Part shown: positions 1 to 8,267 of the stretch, piece by piece
Layout of the letters: every line of letters starts with the position of its first letter
Position numbering within the stretch: the first letter of the stretch is position 1
Assembly: GCA_002718735.1 (NCBI GenBank)
Contig: PBFR01000038.1
Span: forward strand, 1-20,149
Origin: Halobacteriovoraceae bacterium
GTDB lineage: Bacteria > Bdellovibrionota > Bacteriovoracia > Bacteriovoracales > Bacteriovoracaceae
Reading direction: 5' to 3'
DNA length: 20,149 bases
The notes under the pieces: model-generated
Seen by the model: the letters and a program-made list of their open reading frames with translations, nothing else
The model's database searches: none
Told to the model about the DNA's origin: nothing
Made by a program: the position numbers and the translations under genes

Positions 1-777
1 TATAAACTCTTTGATCCAAGAGCTCTCAAAATCTTTCATATAGATTAAAAACTCAAATTCCGAATCTCCCATGCGAGAGCAACCTGCATGCAACAGTTTT
101 ACATTCGCGTTGCCAAATTTTAAATCGTACTTTGACTCAGTTGTATCACAATCCCCTAGAGAACTTCTTTTTCCAACAATGGTTTTTATTTGAACATCGT
201 GTGCGGCCCCAAGCTGCATTATTGGCGTATATCCATGTTTAAAAACAGTGATAAATACCTTTTTACATGTATTAATAATGGAATAGATTTTTCTGGTGGC
301 AAATTTATTGGACAAATCATTAACAAATCTTCTGCACTCATGCTCCTGTTCAAACTGGATGGGCAAATGTAGTGAACTAAAGCGATTATAAGCTTCGTCA
401 ATGTAGTCAACAATTAAAGAGCTTCCAATGCAAAAGCTTGCGATAGGAGAAATGCCCATATTTGAAAGCTTGAGACTGACTACTCGAGAATAATACTCAC
501 AGGTCTTCCTATTGGGAAGCCTTCTATGAAGCCTCTCGATTCTACTCGTATAGGGATGAGTATAACTAAACCTTAACTGTATAAACCTTCTGCTACTTTT
601 TCCGCAGTTGCCCTCAACAAATTGGTACCCTTCCAATGAGTCAATAGATTTTATAATAGCCTTAAGGTCTTCCTGGCATAGTATTAAATCTCTAGAGGGA
701 TAAACCTCACCATCATATCTTGATAGTTCAAATCCATAGGCCCCAGTTGTAAAAAGTAGAAAAATTAATAAGCGCAC
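1..777 (-). CDS. Cysteine-rich exported protein, 3' end outside window
   Basis: This reading frame is open from a GTG at 775-777 to the left edge of the window (259 codons, no stop), so the C-terminus is missing. GTG is chosen because a strong Shine-Dalgarno, AAGGAGGA (rc of 781-788), lies just upstream. The product begins with a short signal peptide (MRLLIFLLFTTGAYG, cleavage probably before FEL), and the mature part shows eight cysteines (contexts LCQ, NCG, TCE, FCI, ECR, TCK, DCD, GCS), which suggests disulfide bonds outside the cytoplasm. I do not recognise the family. It follows tamB on the same strand after an 82-bp gap, so it may be co-transcribed with tamAB or have its own promoter. 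Confidence 0.75.
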   Translation of the reverse strand, partial: MRLLIFLLFTTGAYGFELSRYDGEVYPSRDLILCQEDLKAIIKSIDSLEGYQFVEGNCGKSSRRFIQLRFSYTHPYTSRIERLHRRLPNRKTCEYYSRVVSLKLSNMGISPIASFCIGSSLIVDYIDEAYNRFSSLHLPIQFEQEHECRRFVNDLSNKFATRKIYSIINTCKKVFITVFKHGYTPIMQLGAAHDVQIKTIVGKRSSLGDCDTTESKYDLKFGNANVKLLHAGCSRMGDSEFEFLIYMKDFESSWIKEFI

Positions 778-859
778 AATTCCTCCTTAGGATAAGGGAA
801 ACTTTGATATGCACTAGCTCGTCCGTCAAGGCCTAGGCCCTAGACTAATTTTAATCCAA

Positions 860-2806
860 TCAATATGCAAGTATTCGCTCAAGCATGACACCGTAATCAG
901 TTCCAAGTTCCTTTTCAATTTCTTCACTCTCCCTAGCTGATGTATCTATAAACCATCCACCGCCCAAGGAATATCTAACACCAACTGTATTAACGCCGCC
1001 AGAGCTTCCACCAACATTTAAAGAGCTTTTCCTGGAAAGACCAATTTGCGCACCCACTTGTTTGCTATTGGGATCATAGGTTATAGCTTGAATAGGAGAA
1101 CCAGAAAGAAAGTATAGAACACTTAGCGACAGGACCCCCTGAGAAATAAGCTCGTTTGTTCTGGCAACGGCCTCCTGATCACCAGGGTCAACACCCTCTA
1201 GGGGGCGTCCAAAGAGAAGAACTGATATAATATCCCCTTGTGATAAAGCCGGCCTACTGGATAAGGCATACCTTGGAGATGACAGCGGGCCTTCAAGCTT
1301 TAAGAAAACATTATACTCCGGAAGAACAAACTCCACCAAAGCATTAATATAACCATCCTCACCCTCTTTCGTTATCTCCAGAAGATTTAGCTTTATTTGA
1401 CGCTTAAAAATCTCCGTTTCAAATGGAAGAACCTTTATAAACGCAGACTTCATATTGGACTTTTCAATTTTAGCATCTACATTCAATCTAATAGGTGAAT
1501 CAAGTAGATTAGTGTGAATGATAAGAACATCCTCCCCTTTTGCCGTAATGTTTACATCTAGTGGAAATGGATCTTCAATTTCCTCCTGTTTCTGAGCAAG
1601 CTTATTCTTGAATTTAATTTCATTCTCCACAATTCGACCATCAGGCAATAGCTGTGGGGGGAGCGATCGCTTAGGCAGACGAGGTAAAAATAGAGATATT
1701 TGTTTAACGTCCAAATTCACATTAACCATCTTTATCTTTTTTTTAGCTAGATCAAATCCAGCATAACTTTTTAAATTAAAATCAAGTTGTTGCTGCTTAG
1801 AACTAAAGTCTACTAGCAAGTCTGCCTGTATGATTGGAATATCACTTGCCGATGTATTGCCTTTTAAATTTAACCTAACAGAGCCGCTCATTTCGTTAAA
1901 CGGAGCCGGCAACTCGTTAAAGGGCTCCTTGAGGGCCAGTTTCAGACTTTTTTTCACATCTGCGATAAGAATAGCTCCATTGAGGTTTCCTAAAAGTTGC
2001 TCTAGAGCTTGCGAAGGAATGATTTTACTTTTGATTTGTGTGCTTGCATTAATCTTCACATCAGCAAGTTTTGCATTTGCTGAAATTTCCACAACCTCTT
2101 TACCAACAATGGCCTGTATTTGAGCGGTATCCACCTTTAGTGGTTGTAAAAAATCGTTTGATAAATTCGGCAACTGATAAGTGGTAGGAAGAGATAATCT
2201 TGCCATCTGTTTAGTGGCCTCTAACGCCAACTCATTAAATTTCACCAGTGCTTTTGCATCTGTTTTTTCAACCAAAATATTAAAACTGTAAGAGTTTGCC
2301 TGCTGTTTTACTGCTATATTTTCAAGATCCAGAGAAATCTTTGGAATTAGGGAACTCCATCCTAATTGATAATACTCATAAAGGTTAATTGGTTCAGAGT
2401 CTGGCTTCTTGGAGGTATCTTCTTTCGCCAATAACTCGACCTTAGAACTTTTTGAGATCACACGAATATAGGAGTCATTGTCTAAACTAATTCCTTCATC
2501 TCCCCTCCACTGTACCAGCAGATCAAATTCAATTACTTCAAAGCACGTATCGATCCTGGCAGCTTCGAGCTCTGCCTTAATACAAAACTCGCTAATTTCA
2601 CCAGTTAATCTTCTCCTATTCCAATTTACGTATTCATGATTAAATTTGAACTTCTTCCAGGAGTGATATTTAATTGGAGATAGCCGCTCTAGAATGAAAT
2701 TTATGGCCTTCTCATTTACAAGAACATCTGGCCTATAAAAAATAGTTGCTACAACACTCACTAAGGCCAGAGACAAAGTTAAAATAAACTTAAACGCTAT
2801 TTTCAA
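860..2806 (-). CDS. tamB: TamB-like translocation and assembly module protein (DUF490)
   Basis: The 648-residue protein has an N-terminal hydrophobic segment (about residues 5-25, signal anchor), a long beta-rich middle of alternating amphipathic strands, and a C-terminal stretch of about 150 residues typical of the TamB/DUF490 domain: RPALSQGDIISVLLFGRP, then an ARTNEL/LISQG region, and a glycine-rich end with VRYSLGGGWFIDTSARE. TamB-family proteins span the periplasm, work with the Omp85 protein TamA, and are linked to outer-membrane protein insertion and phospholipid transport. It is about half the length of E. coli TamB (1259 aa), so the periplasmic groove would be shorter. The start is TTG (rc of 2804-2806), overlapping the tamA stop as TTGA, with GGAGGTG six bases upstream. 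The pairing with tamA strongly supports the call. Confidence 0.85.
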   Translation of the reverse strand: MKIAFKFILTLSLALVSVVATIFYRPDVLVNEKAINFILERLSPIKYHSWKKFKFNHEYVNWNRRRLTGEISEFCIKAELEAARIDTCFEVIEFDLLVQWRGDEGISLDNDSYIRVISKSSKVELLAKEDTSKKPDSEPINLYEYYQLGWSSLIPKISLDLENIAVKQQANSYSFNILVEKTDAKALVKFNELALEATKQMARLSLPTTYQLPNLSNDFLQPLKVDTAQIQAIVGKEVVEISANAKLADVKINASTQIKSKIIPSQALEQLLGNLNGAILIADVKKSLKLALKEPFNELPAPFNEMSGSVRLNLKGNTSASDIPIIQADLLVDFSSKQQQLDFNLKSYAGFDLAKKKIKMVNVNLDVKQISLFLPRLPKRSLPPQLLPDGRIVENEIKFKNKLAQKQEEIEDPFPLDVNITAKGEDVLIIHTNLLDSPIRLNVDAKIEKSNMKSAFIKVLPFETEIFKRQIKLNLLEITKEGEDGYINALVEFVLPEYNVFLKLEGPLSSPRYALSSRPALSQGDIISVLLFGRPLEGVDPGDQEAVARTNELISQGVLSLSVLYFLSGSPIQAITYDPNSKQVGAQIGLSRKSSLNVGGSSGGVNTVGVRYSLGGGWFIDTSARESEEIEKELGTDYGVMLERILAY

Positions 2807-4533
2807 AACTCACCTCCAAGTCCAGCGTAAAAGAGTTCATCGCTCTGCTCAGTAGGTGATGTGGTAATTGCTTGTGAATAATAAAATTGTGCCAAACCTA
2901 TAGGAGACATCCATCTAATGCCTACTCCCGGAGAATGATAGGTTTGGTTTGAAATCTCAAGAGATCTCTCTCCAAACCTTGCACTATCATAAAATAAAAA
3001 ACCTTCAAGGGCCGGATTAAAAAAGTGCGTTTTACGAAGTTCTGTTTTCACTAAAAGCTTTGATAGTGCTCCAAGCCCATCATTTTTTGGCCGGCTCTTT
3101 AATTGAAATCCTCTTAAATCATTGCTTCCTCCACCATAATACTTCACAGATGGAGGCAAGTCCTCTAGGTCCACAGTATCATCAACCAGGCCTGTCTGAG
3201 CTAGAAACCTAACTGCGCCAACAACCACTCCTCTGCCTGAGCTAAACAATTTTCCCACAATTGTGCCACCAGAACCCAGTCGGCTGAGCGTATTATCAAA
3301 TCCAAGCTCTCTAGGACGGTGCTCAACTTGAGCAAAAAAAGAACTGCCCTGTTGGGGGTGAAAGTCATAAAGCTCATAATCATGGGAAAGGGTTTTCACA
3401 CCTGCAGAAATTGAAATAGCTTCAAAACTTTTGGAGTCTTCTTCAAAGTCTGAGTTATAAAAGCCTTGGGTAAACTTTGGTCCCACGCTCCAACTCCAAA
3501 ACCTTCTAACGGAGTCAAGCCCCCACTTTAGGCCTGATCCAAGCTCAAGTTTGACCTCCTCAAAGTCGTTTTGATTCTCTCTTGAAATTTCAAGTTCAGT
3601 CAAAACTGAACGCCTTGGATGCCCTTCCCAATGGTAGTAATCAGACTTCAATTCAAGTACTTGCTGCCTGAATGATGCCTCAATCTTAGCGCTGAGTTTC
3701 GAGGCCATATTTTTATATCTATTATTAGACCAACTTGCCCTTAGCATAGGACCTAGCTCGGTACTAGCACCAACTCCAAAGCGTAGAACTCTAGGTGGCC
3801 CCCAGATAAAGCCTTGGGACAAGCTAAGCTTTGCATTCTTACAACCCTCAATGAAGAATGTTGCCTGTGCAACTCCAGAACGTACAACTCTTTTCTCTAC
3901 CAGTGCCAACAGTTTTGAATTAAAACCTTGTTCGGCCTCAAACGGATAAAATCTTTTCATCGCCTCAGGAAGAACATCTGCCTCGTCTAATTCGAGCTCA
4001 ACCTCACCAAATTTATACCTATCAAGCTTTGCGGCCTGAACAATGACTTCCTCACCATTAGTAAAGATTAGTGCTTGTGCCTTGGCACACGCATAGGAGT
4101 TTTCTCTTAGCTGTTCAACAATACCACTCTCCACTTGATCCAATAATTTCGGTGTAATAGGGAGATCCCTATACAGGGGAATCATCCCCTCTTCTATCCT
4201 CTTTGCCTCAATTAGCTCACTTGGCATTAACCTTATGTTTTTGAGAGTGTGAATTTTACCAGGATCAACCTTAAGGGTATTGTTTGTAATCTGAACATTT
4301 GGTGATAGATACCCTCTGCTTTGTAGAAATGACTTTATATGAAACTTTGCTTGATATGCTGGAATTTTAGCCCAAGCTGAAAGTTTCTCGTCACCGCATA
4401 CCAGCCTTTTCTCAGTTTCGCTAAAATTTAGCTCGTCCAGGTCTTTCACCTGAACCCCCTCACACAATTCTTCAGAGTAAATTGCATCAGACAAAAACAA
4501 AATGAATAAAACTGTCCTAAGCAGAAATGGCAT
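2803..4533 (-). CDS. tamA: TamA-like Omp85/BamA-family outer membrane protein
   Basis: The 576-residue protein has a signal peptide (residues 1-20, cleavage near IYS-EEL), a periplasmic region of POTRA-like repeats (about 60-235), and a C-terminal beta-barrel (about 240-576) ending in Phe576 after alternating aromatic strands. The barrel carries YYGGGSNDLRGF at 465-476, matching the conserved (V/I/L)RGF motif of Omp85 proteins that projects into the barrel. Length matches TamA (577 aa in E. coli). With the downstream TamB partner it would form the TAM complex. BamA itself is longer with five POTRAs, so it is less likely. The Shine-Dalgarno is weak (an AAGG about 13 bases upstream). It diverges from pcm across 117 bp. 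Confidence 0.85.
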   Translation of the reverse strand: MPFLLRTVLFILFLSDAIYSEELCEGVQVKDLDELNFSETEKRLVCGDEKLSAWAKIPAYQAKFHIKSFLQSRGYLSPNVQITNNTLKVDPGKIHTLKNIRLMPSELIEAKRIEEGMIPLYRDLPITPKLLDQVESGIVEQLRENSYACAKAQALIFTNGEEVIVQAAKLDRYKFGEVELELDEADVLPEAMKRFYPFEAEQGFNSKLLALVEKRVVRSGVAQATFFIEGCKNAKLSLSQGFIWGPPRVLRFGVGASTELGPMLRASWSNNRYKNMASKLSAKIEASFRQQVLELKSDYYHWEGHPRRSVLTELEISRENQNDFEEVKLELGSGLKWGLDSVRRFWSWSVGPKFTQGFYNSDFEEDSKSFEAISISAGVKTLSHDYELYDFHPQQGSSFFAQVEHRPRELGFDNTLSRLGSGGTIVGKLFSSGRGVVVGAVRFLAQTGLVDDTVDLEDLPPSVKYYGGGSNDLRGFQLKSRPKNDGLGALSKLLVKTELRKTHFFNPALEGFLFYDSARFGERSLEISNQTYHSPGVGIRWMSPIGLAQFYYSQAITTSPTEQSDELFYAGLGGEF

Positions 4534-4623
4534 CTGTCTTATATACCTTATTTAGTTGGATTTATGAGAAATGTACAGGCCATGTTTAACCCTAAAATCC
4601 AGATTGTTGGAACCAAGATTGCT

Positions 4624-4643
4624 TATAATAATTAGTGAAGGAG
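4624..4643 (+). promoter_or_regulatory. Candidate -10 box and ribosome binding site of pcm
   Basis: A perfect TATAAT sits at 4624-4629 in the tamA-pcm divergent gap, and AAGGAG at 4638-4643 lies seven bases before the pcm ATG. No convincing -35 box is seen at 16-18 bp upstream. If used, the leader would be only about 15 nt. Confidence 0.4.
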
Positions 4644-4650
4644 TACTCTC

Positions 4651-5328
4651 ATGCCTGTAACCAAAGAACAAATGATAAAACAACATATTATAAAAAGAGG
4701 TATTAAGGATGAAGACGTGATTAACGCTCTCAGAGAAGTTGACAGAAGTGACTTCCTGCCAAAGGAGCTAAAAAAGCACGCCTACGAAGACGGCCCTCTA
4801 CCGATTGGAAAGGGTCAAACGATTAGTCAACCTTACATAGTAGCCTTTATGGCGCAGGCCCTTAATTTAGACAAAGATTCCAAGGTCTTAGAAGTCGGAA
4901 CAGGATGTGGCTACAACGCTGCAGTTTTATCAAAGTTGGCAAAATCAATTTATACAATAGAAATCATCGATTGGTTGGCCGAAAAGGCACAAAAGACTAT
5001 CGACACTCTCGATTATAAGAACATCTTTATTAAGTACGGGGATGGATATAAGGGTTGGCCTGACAAAGCTCCTTTCGATGCGATCATTATCACCGCGGCA
5101 CCTCCATCTATCCCAGAGCCATTAAAAGAACAATTAAAAGTTGGTGGAAAGCTATTGGCACCTGTCGGCACCATTAGACAAGAGCTTATCATGCTAGAGA
5201 AGGTCGAAGAGAGAAAGTACCGCCAACGAGGCCTGATGCCAGTACGGTTTGTCCCAATGACGGGGCAGGCCCAAAAAACAAACTACGATCTTCCTCAGGA
5301 AATCGATGATGCAACAGACACCTTTTGA
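4651..5328 (+). CDS. pcm: Protein-L-isoaspartate O-methyltransferase
   Basis: This SAM-dependent enzyme methylates abnormal L-isoaspartyl residues so that damaged proteins can be repaired. Visible family hallmarks are GKGQTISQPYIVA (53-65, with the active-site Ser59 in TISQP), SAM motif I VLEVGTGCGYNAAVL (79-93), PFDAIIITAAP (141-151) and VRFVPM (198-203). Length 225 aa is close to the E. coli enzyme (208). ATG is supported by AAGGAG seven bases upstream. The 3' end overlaps the next gene by 23 bp, so the two are translated from one message. It diverges from tamAB. Confidence 0.95.
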   Translation: MPVTKEQMIKQHIIKRGIKDEDVINALREVDRSDFLPKELKKHAYEDGPLPIGKGQTISQPYIVAFMAQALNLDKDSKVLEVGTGCGYNAAVLSKLAKSIYTIEIIDWLAEKAQKTIDTLDYKNIFIKYGDGYKGWPDKAPFDAIIITAAPPSIPEPLKEQLKVGGKLLAPVGTIRQELIMLEKVEERKYRQRGLMPVRFVPMTGQAQKTNYDLPQEIDDATDTF

Positions 5329-6376
5329 ACAAAATGAGACTAGGCTTAACCAGGCCATGAATTTAATGAACAACTTCTTACTCTCTACGGGGGTCAAAGG
5401 AGCCCGTCCCTCAAAAAGATATCTCTGGACAGATGCTCTGGCAGTGGAAAACCTTATTCAACTTGAACTAAAGACTGGTGAGCAGGCCTTTACAGAGTAC
5501 GCCTTGGAACTCATTGACATGGTACACAATCAATTAGGTAAATTTGATGCAAAAGATAAGCGAAAAGGCTGGATTAGCACCCTTTCAAATGGTGAGGCAA
5601 AAATTCGTCCAACAGCGGGTGGCCTTAGAATCGGAAAGCCGAAATTAGAACGGGCAATTGGAGAGAGCTTCTCTTCAATTGATGAATGGGATAGAGATGG
5701 ACAATACTTTCACTACCTGACTAGATGGATAGATGCTTTATTACTTGTAGGCTCTGTGACAAATGATGGAAAGTATCAATTTTGGGCCGCAGATCTGTGC
5801 CATGTGACAATGAAAGCTTTTATAAAAGATTTAAGAATTCCATGGAAAATGAGTATCGATCTCAAAAGACCTCTGATATCCGATCAAGGTGCTACTGATC
5901 CTCTAGATGGACTCATAACAATAATAAAAGTCTGCCTTGCTGTCCCAGAGTTAAAAAAAGAACTTAAAGAGTATGAACTCGTTTTACAAAGACTCTGCAG
6001 AAACACCTCCTGGGTAAGTGCAGACCCTTTGGGAATAGGACGCCTACTTATAAGCGCACACCAGGTCAAAAATTTGCCTAACTCAGAGTCTAAAGGCCTA
6101 GATTGGAAGGATCTTTTGGCCCAGGCCTGCGTAGGAATTGACCATTTTTTAGAGGCAGAGATCTTAAATTCCCCTGCCGGTAAAAGGTTGGCGTTTAGAG
6201 AATGTGCTTTAGCACATGGGATAAAGTATTGGCATAATGAGCCTCGCTTTCTAGAAAAATACTTTCCTCTTGCAGATGAATTGGAGTCATTTTGGTTAAA
6301 TGAAATGAATAGCGACAGCTGGAAGGATCATGAGGAGATTAATTGTGTCACTCTTGCGGCATCCTTATTGAATTAA
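5306..6376 (+). CDS. Conserved protein of unknown function, probable alpha/alpha-toroid
   Basis: The 356-residue soluble protein has no signal peptide. Sharp motifs look like active-site loops between helices: RYLWTDALAV (39-48), GWIS (88-91), PTAGGLRIGK (102-111), EWDRDGQYFHYLTRW (127-141) and a later DQGATDPLDGL. The pattern of repeated helical hairpins with polar, aromatic loops recalls six-hairpin glycosidase/AGE-epimerase-like folds, and I recall similar uncharacterised proteins with the same motifs in other bacteria; both statements are inference. It starts at ATG 5306 (an ATG also follows at 5309), with AGGA at 5297-5300 inside pcm, and overlaps the pcm 3' end. The 3' end shares a TTAA with the convergent menE stop. 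A role linked to protein or sugar damage repair is possible but not shown. Confidence 0.8.
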   Translation: MMQQTPFEQNETRLNQAMNLMNNFLLSTGVKGARPSKRYLWTDALAVENLIQLELKTGEQAFTEYALELIDMVHNQLGKFDAKDKRKGWISTLSNGEAKIRPTAGGLRIGKPKLERAIGESFSSIDEWDRDGQYFHYLTRWIDALLLVGSVTNDGKYQFWAADLCHVTMKAFIKDLRIPWKMSIDLKRPLISDQGATDPLDGLITIIKVCLAVPELKKELKEYELVLQRLCRNTSWVSADPLGIGRLLISAHQVKNLPNSESKGLDWKDLLAQACVGIDHFLEAEILNSPAGKRLAFRECALAHGIKYWHNEPRFLEKYFPLADELESFWLNEMNSDSWKDHEEINCVTLAASLLN

Positions 6377-7458
6377 GATCTTTTCACCTTTCCTAATTCC
6401 GTCCTAGCAATACCATCTACAAACTCAACTTCCTTCAAAACAGCAGGTGCAAATAATTGTTTTAGCTCAGCACTTAAAAAGTCTTTTTTCTTCTGTAATT
6501 GCTTGTCTGCTAGAACGCGAAGTACATGTCCCTCCCTAGGGGATATTACAACTTGAACAGCAAGTTTTGAGTAGATCCCATTTTCATAAGCGAAGTTATC
6601 TAGAAGCTCTCTTACATCATTCAGATAAAACAAACGTCCTTTGCACTTAAAGGCCTGGTCGACACGCGACTTTGGGTTTAGTTGCCCTTCATTAAGCTCA
6701 ACCAGATCGTTGGTTTTGAAGAAGCCATCTTCTAAGATCGGTTTGGAATATGTAAATTCATTATTGTAACTAAACATCCCACTAAATAGGGACTTACTTT
6801 TGACTAAAAGAACACCATCTTCGTTGGTTTTAACTTTATGGTTATTTAAAACTTGAAGCTTAGGAGCTGTACTGGGGCATATTTCAGTGGCCAATTGAGA
6901 GCAAACTTCAGTCATGCCAAAAGTCCTGATTACCGGCCACCCAAGAGCGATTAATTTTTCATGTAAACTCCCTGCGAGGTGATCTCCACCCACAATAAGG
7001 TACTTTAATGTTTTAGGCGGATGGATCCCCTCTTTTACAATGTCATAGGCCTGTAAAGGTACAATAGAAGTAACCGAGGCCTCCTCGATAAGCTTTACCC
7101 AACTCTGAACATTCCACGACTCATTGGAGGTAATTACTTTTGCCCCGGCAACTTGTGCTCTTATATAAACCGAAAGCCCACCAATATGCCATGGCGGCAA
7201 AGAAAGGAACCAGGCATCATCTGAACCCAGCGATAAATGCTCATTTACTGCTAGAGCACTTTCTATTAGCGCCTTTTTTGAAAGAGCATACCCTTTAATA
7301 CCACCCTTACTTGTTGTGCCAGAAGACAATATAAAAACATGCCCCTCTAGATTAAGTTTTGAAAGCTCAGAAATAAGAATGTCTCTGACATTATTGTCAA
7401 GTTTAGGAGAAAACTGAAACAAATTATCTTTGGATTGCAGGTTTAGTTTAAACAACAC
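6373..7458 (-). CDS. menE: o-Succinylbenzoate--CoA ligase (compact)
   Basis: MenE activates o-succinylbenzoate with ATP and CoA. The ANL-superfamily signatures are the P-loop FILSSGTTSKGG (42-53), RTFGMTE (178-184), the ribose-binding Asp in TNDLVEL (251), KGRLFYLNDVRELL (273-286) and the C-terminal catalytic lysine in RTELGKVKR (352-360, Lys357). At 361 aa it is shorter than E. coli MenE (about 450): the P-loop starts near residue 44, so much of the N-terminal subdomain is absent. It is the last gene of the minus-strand men operon, overlapping menC by 16 bp. The given start is GTG 7458, but AGGAG is then only 3-4 bases away; TTG at 7453-7455 would be better spaced. It ends tail to tail with the plus-strand gene in a shared TTAA. 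Confidence 0.92.
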   Translation of the reverse strand: MLFKLNLQSKDNLFQFSPKLDNNVRDILISELSKLNLEGHVFILSSGTTSKGGIKGYALSKKALIESALAVNEHLSLGSDDAWFLSLPPWHIGGLSVYIRAQVAGAKVITSNESWNVQSWVKLIEEASVTSIVPLQAYDIVKEGIHPPKTLKYLIVGGDHLAGSLHEKLIALGWPVIRTFGMTEVCSQLATEICPSTAPKLQVLNNHKVKTNEDGVLLVKSKSLFSGMFSYNNEFTYSKPILEDGFFKTNDLVELNEGQLNPKSRVDQAFKCKGRLFYLNDVRELLDNFAYENGIYSKLAVQVVISPREGHVLRVLADKQLQKKKDFLSAELKQLFAPAVLKEVEFVDGIARTELGKVKRS

Positions 7459-8267
7459 CAGCTCCTTTGCCTTAACTCCAAATATATTTCATCAATAACT
7501 TTGGGATTAATTTCAAAAGCACCTGACTTTTTTACAAAAAGGTCTTTTTGACCTCTGTAGATATTTGGTGTGTGAAGCCCATGCACCAAGTTAAGATCTC
7601 CTTTATCCATGAGATCAAGCCAGGCATGATATCGGCCAAGATCACTCCCCATATAAGAACTAAAGATGGCCTTTGAGTTAGAACTTAAAAATCTGGCATT
7701 TGGCTTATACACAACGAAATCAAATTTAGGACTGTCCATAAAGTCCTTTGCACTCGGAACAAGCAACTCGCTCCAATCTCCTTCACCAGGATCTTCTATA
7801 TATTCTATCTTTGAGCGCTCATCATCATTGAGCTTTATCAGAAAGTTATTCCATTGTTTGACATTGATAGTTCCATTGGCGTCCAATCTAAGAGCTTTGC
7901 ATTCTTTTACAATACGCACAATTTTTTCAAAATCTTGGATGCTCGTGACTTTTAATTTTAATACATCATTGGAAACTTCATCACCTCTGTATAGGTTGTG
8001 ATTTTTAAAAGGACTTGGAGTTATCCTTTGGGAAACTTCAAGCTCATGTTCGGCCCACCATAGGGCCTTCTCAAAGTGCTCATCCCTTTTTCCTTGTAAG
8101 AGCTCCTCGACAGAGACATCACCAAGCTCAACATGGGGAAAATAGTCGGAGTATCCGTACCCCTCGCCTTTCTTAACCCTTAGATACATTCCCTTCTTTA
8201 GGCCAGGTGAACTAAAAGAATTTAAAGGTGATAGAGCTTCAAGCTCATACAAGGAGTACTCAATCAT
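7443..8267 (-). CDS. menC: o-Succinylbenzoate synthase, divergent
   Basis: MenC dehydrates SHCHC to o-succinylbenzoate. This is a divergent enolase-superfamily member: KLK at 104-106 fits the catalytic KxK pair, LRLDANGT (127-133) gives the first metal-binding Asp (129), YIEDP (156-160) the second ligand (Glu158), and VVYKPN (185-190) the second catalytic lysine (188). The third metal ligand is probably an Asp in the 175-183 stretch, but which one is unclear. Length is 274 aa versus about 320 in E. coli, with a short N-terminal capping domain. Position between menA and menE strengthens the call. ATG 8265-8267 overlaps the menA stop as ATGA. Confidence 0.88.
   Translation of the reverse strand: MIEYSLYELEALSPLNSFSSPGLKKGMYLRVKKGEGYGYSDYFPHVELGDVSVEELLQGKRDEHFEKALWWAEHELEVSQRITPSPFKNHNLYRGDEVSNDVLKLKVTSIQDFEKIVRIVKECKALRLDANGTINVKQWNNFLIKLNDDERSKIEYIEDPGEGDWSELLVPSAKDFMDSPKFDFVVYKPNARFLSSNSKAIFSSYMGSDLGRYHAWLDLMDKGDLNLVHGLHTPNIYRGQKDLFVKKSGAFEINPKVIDEIYLELRQRSWCCLN

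Noticed and set aside
190..413. Short frames on both strands inside the first gene
   Set aside because: The continuous 259-codon frame with signal peptide and strong ribosome site explains this stretch.
1830..2123. 97-codon plus-strand frame inside tamB
   Set aside because: It lies wholly antisense to a well-supported gene and has no recognisable motif or ribosome site.
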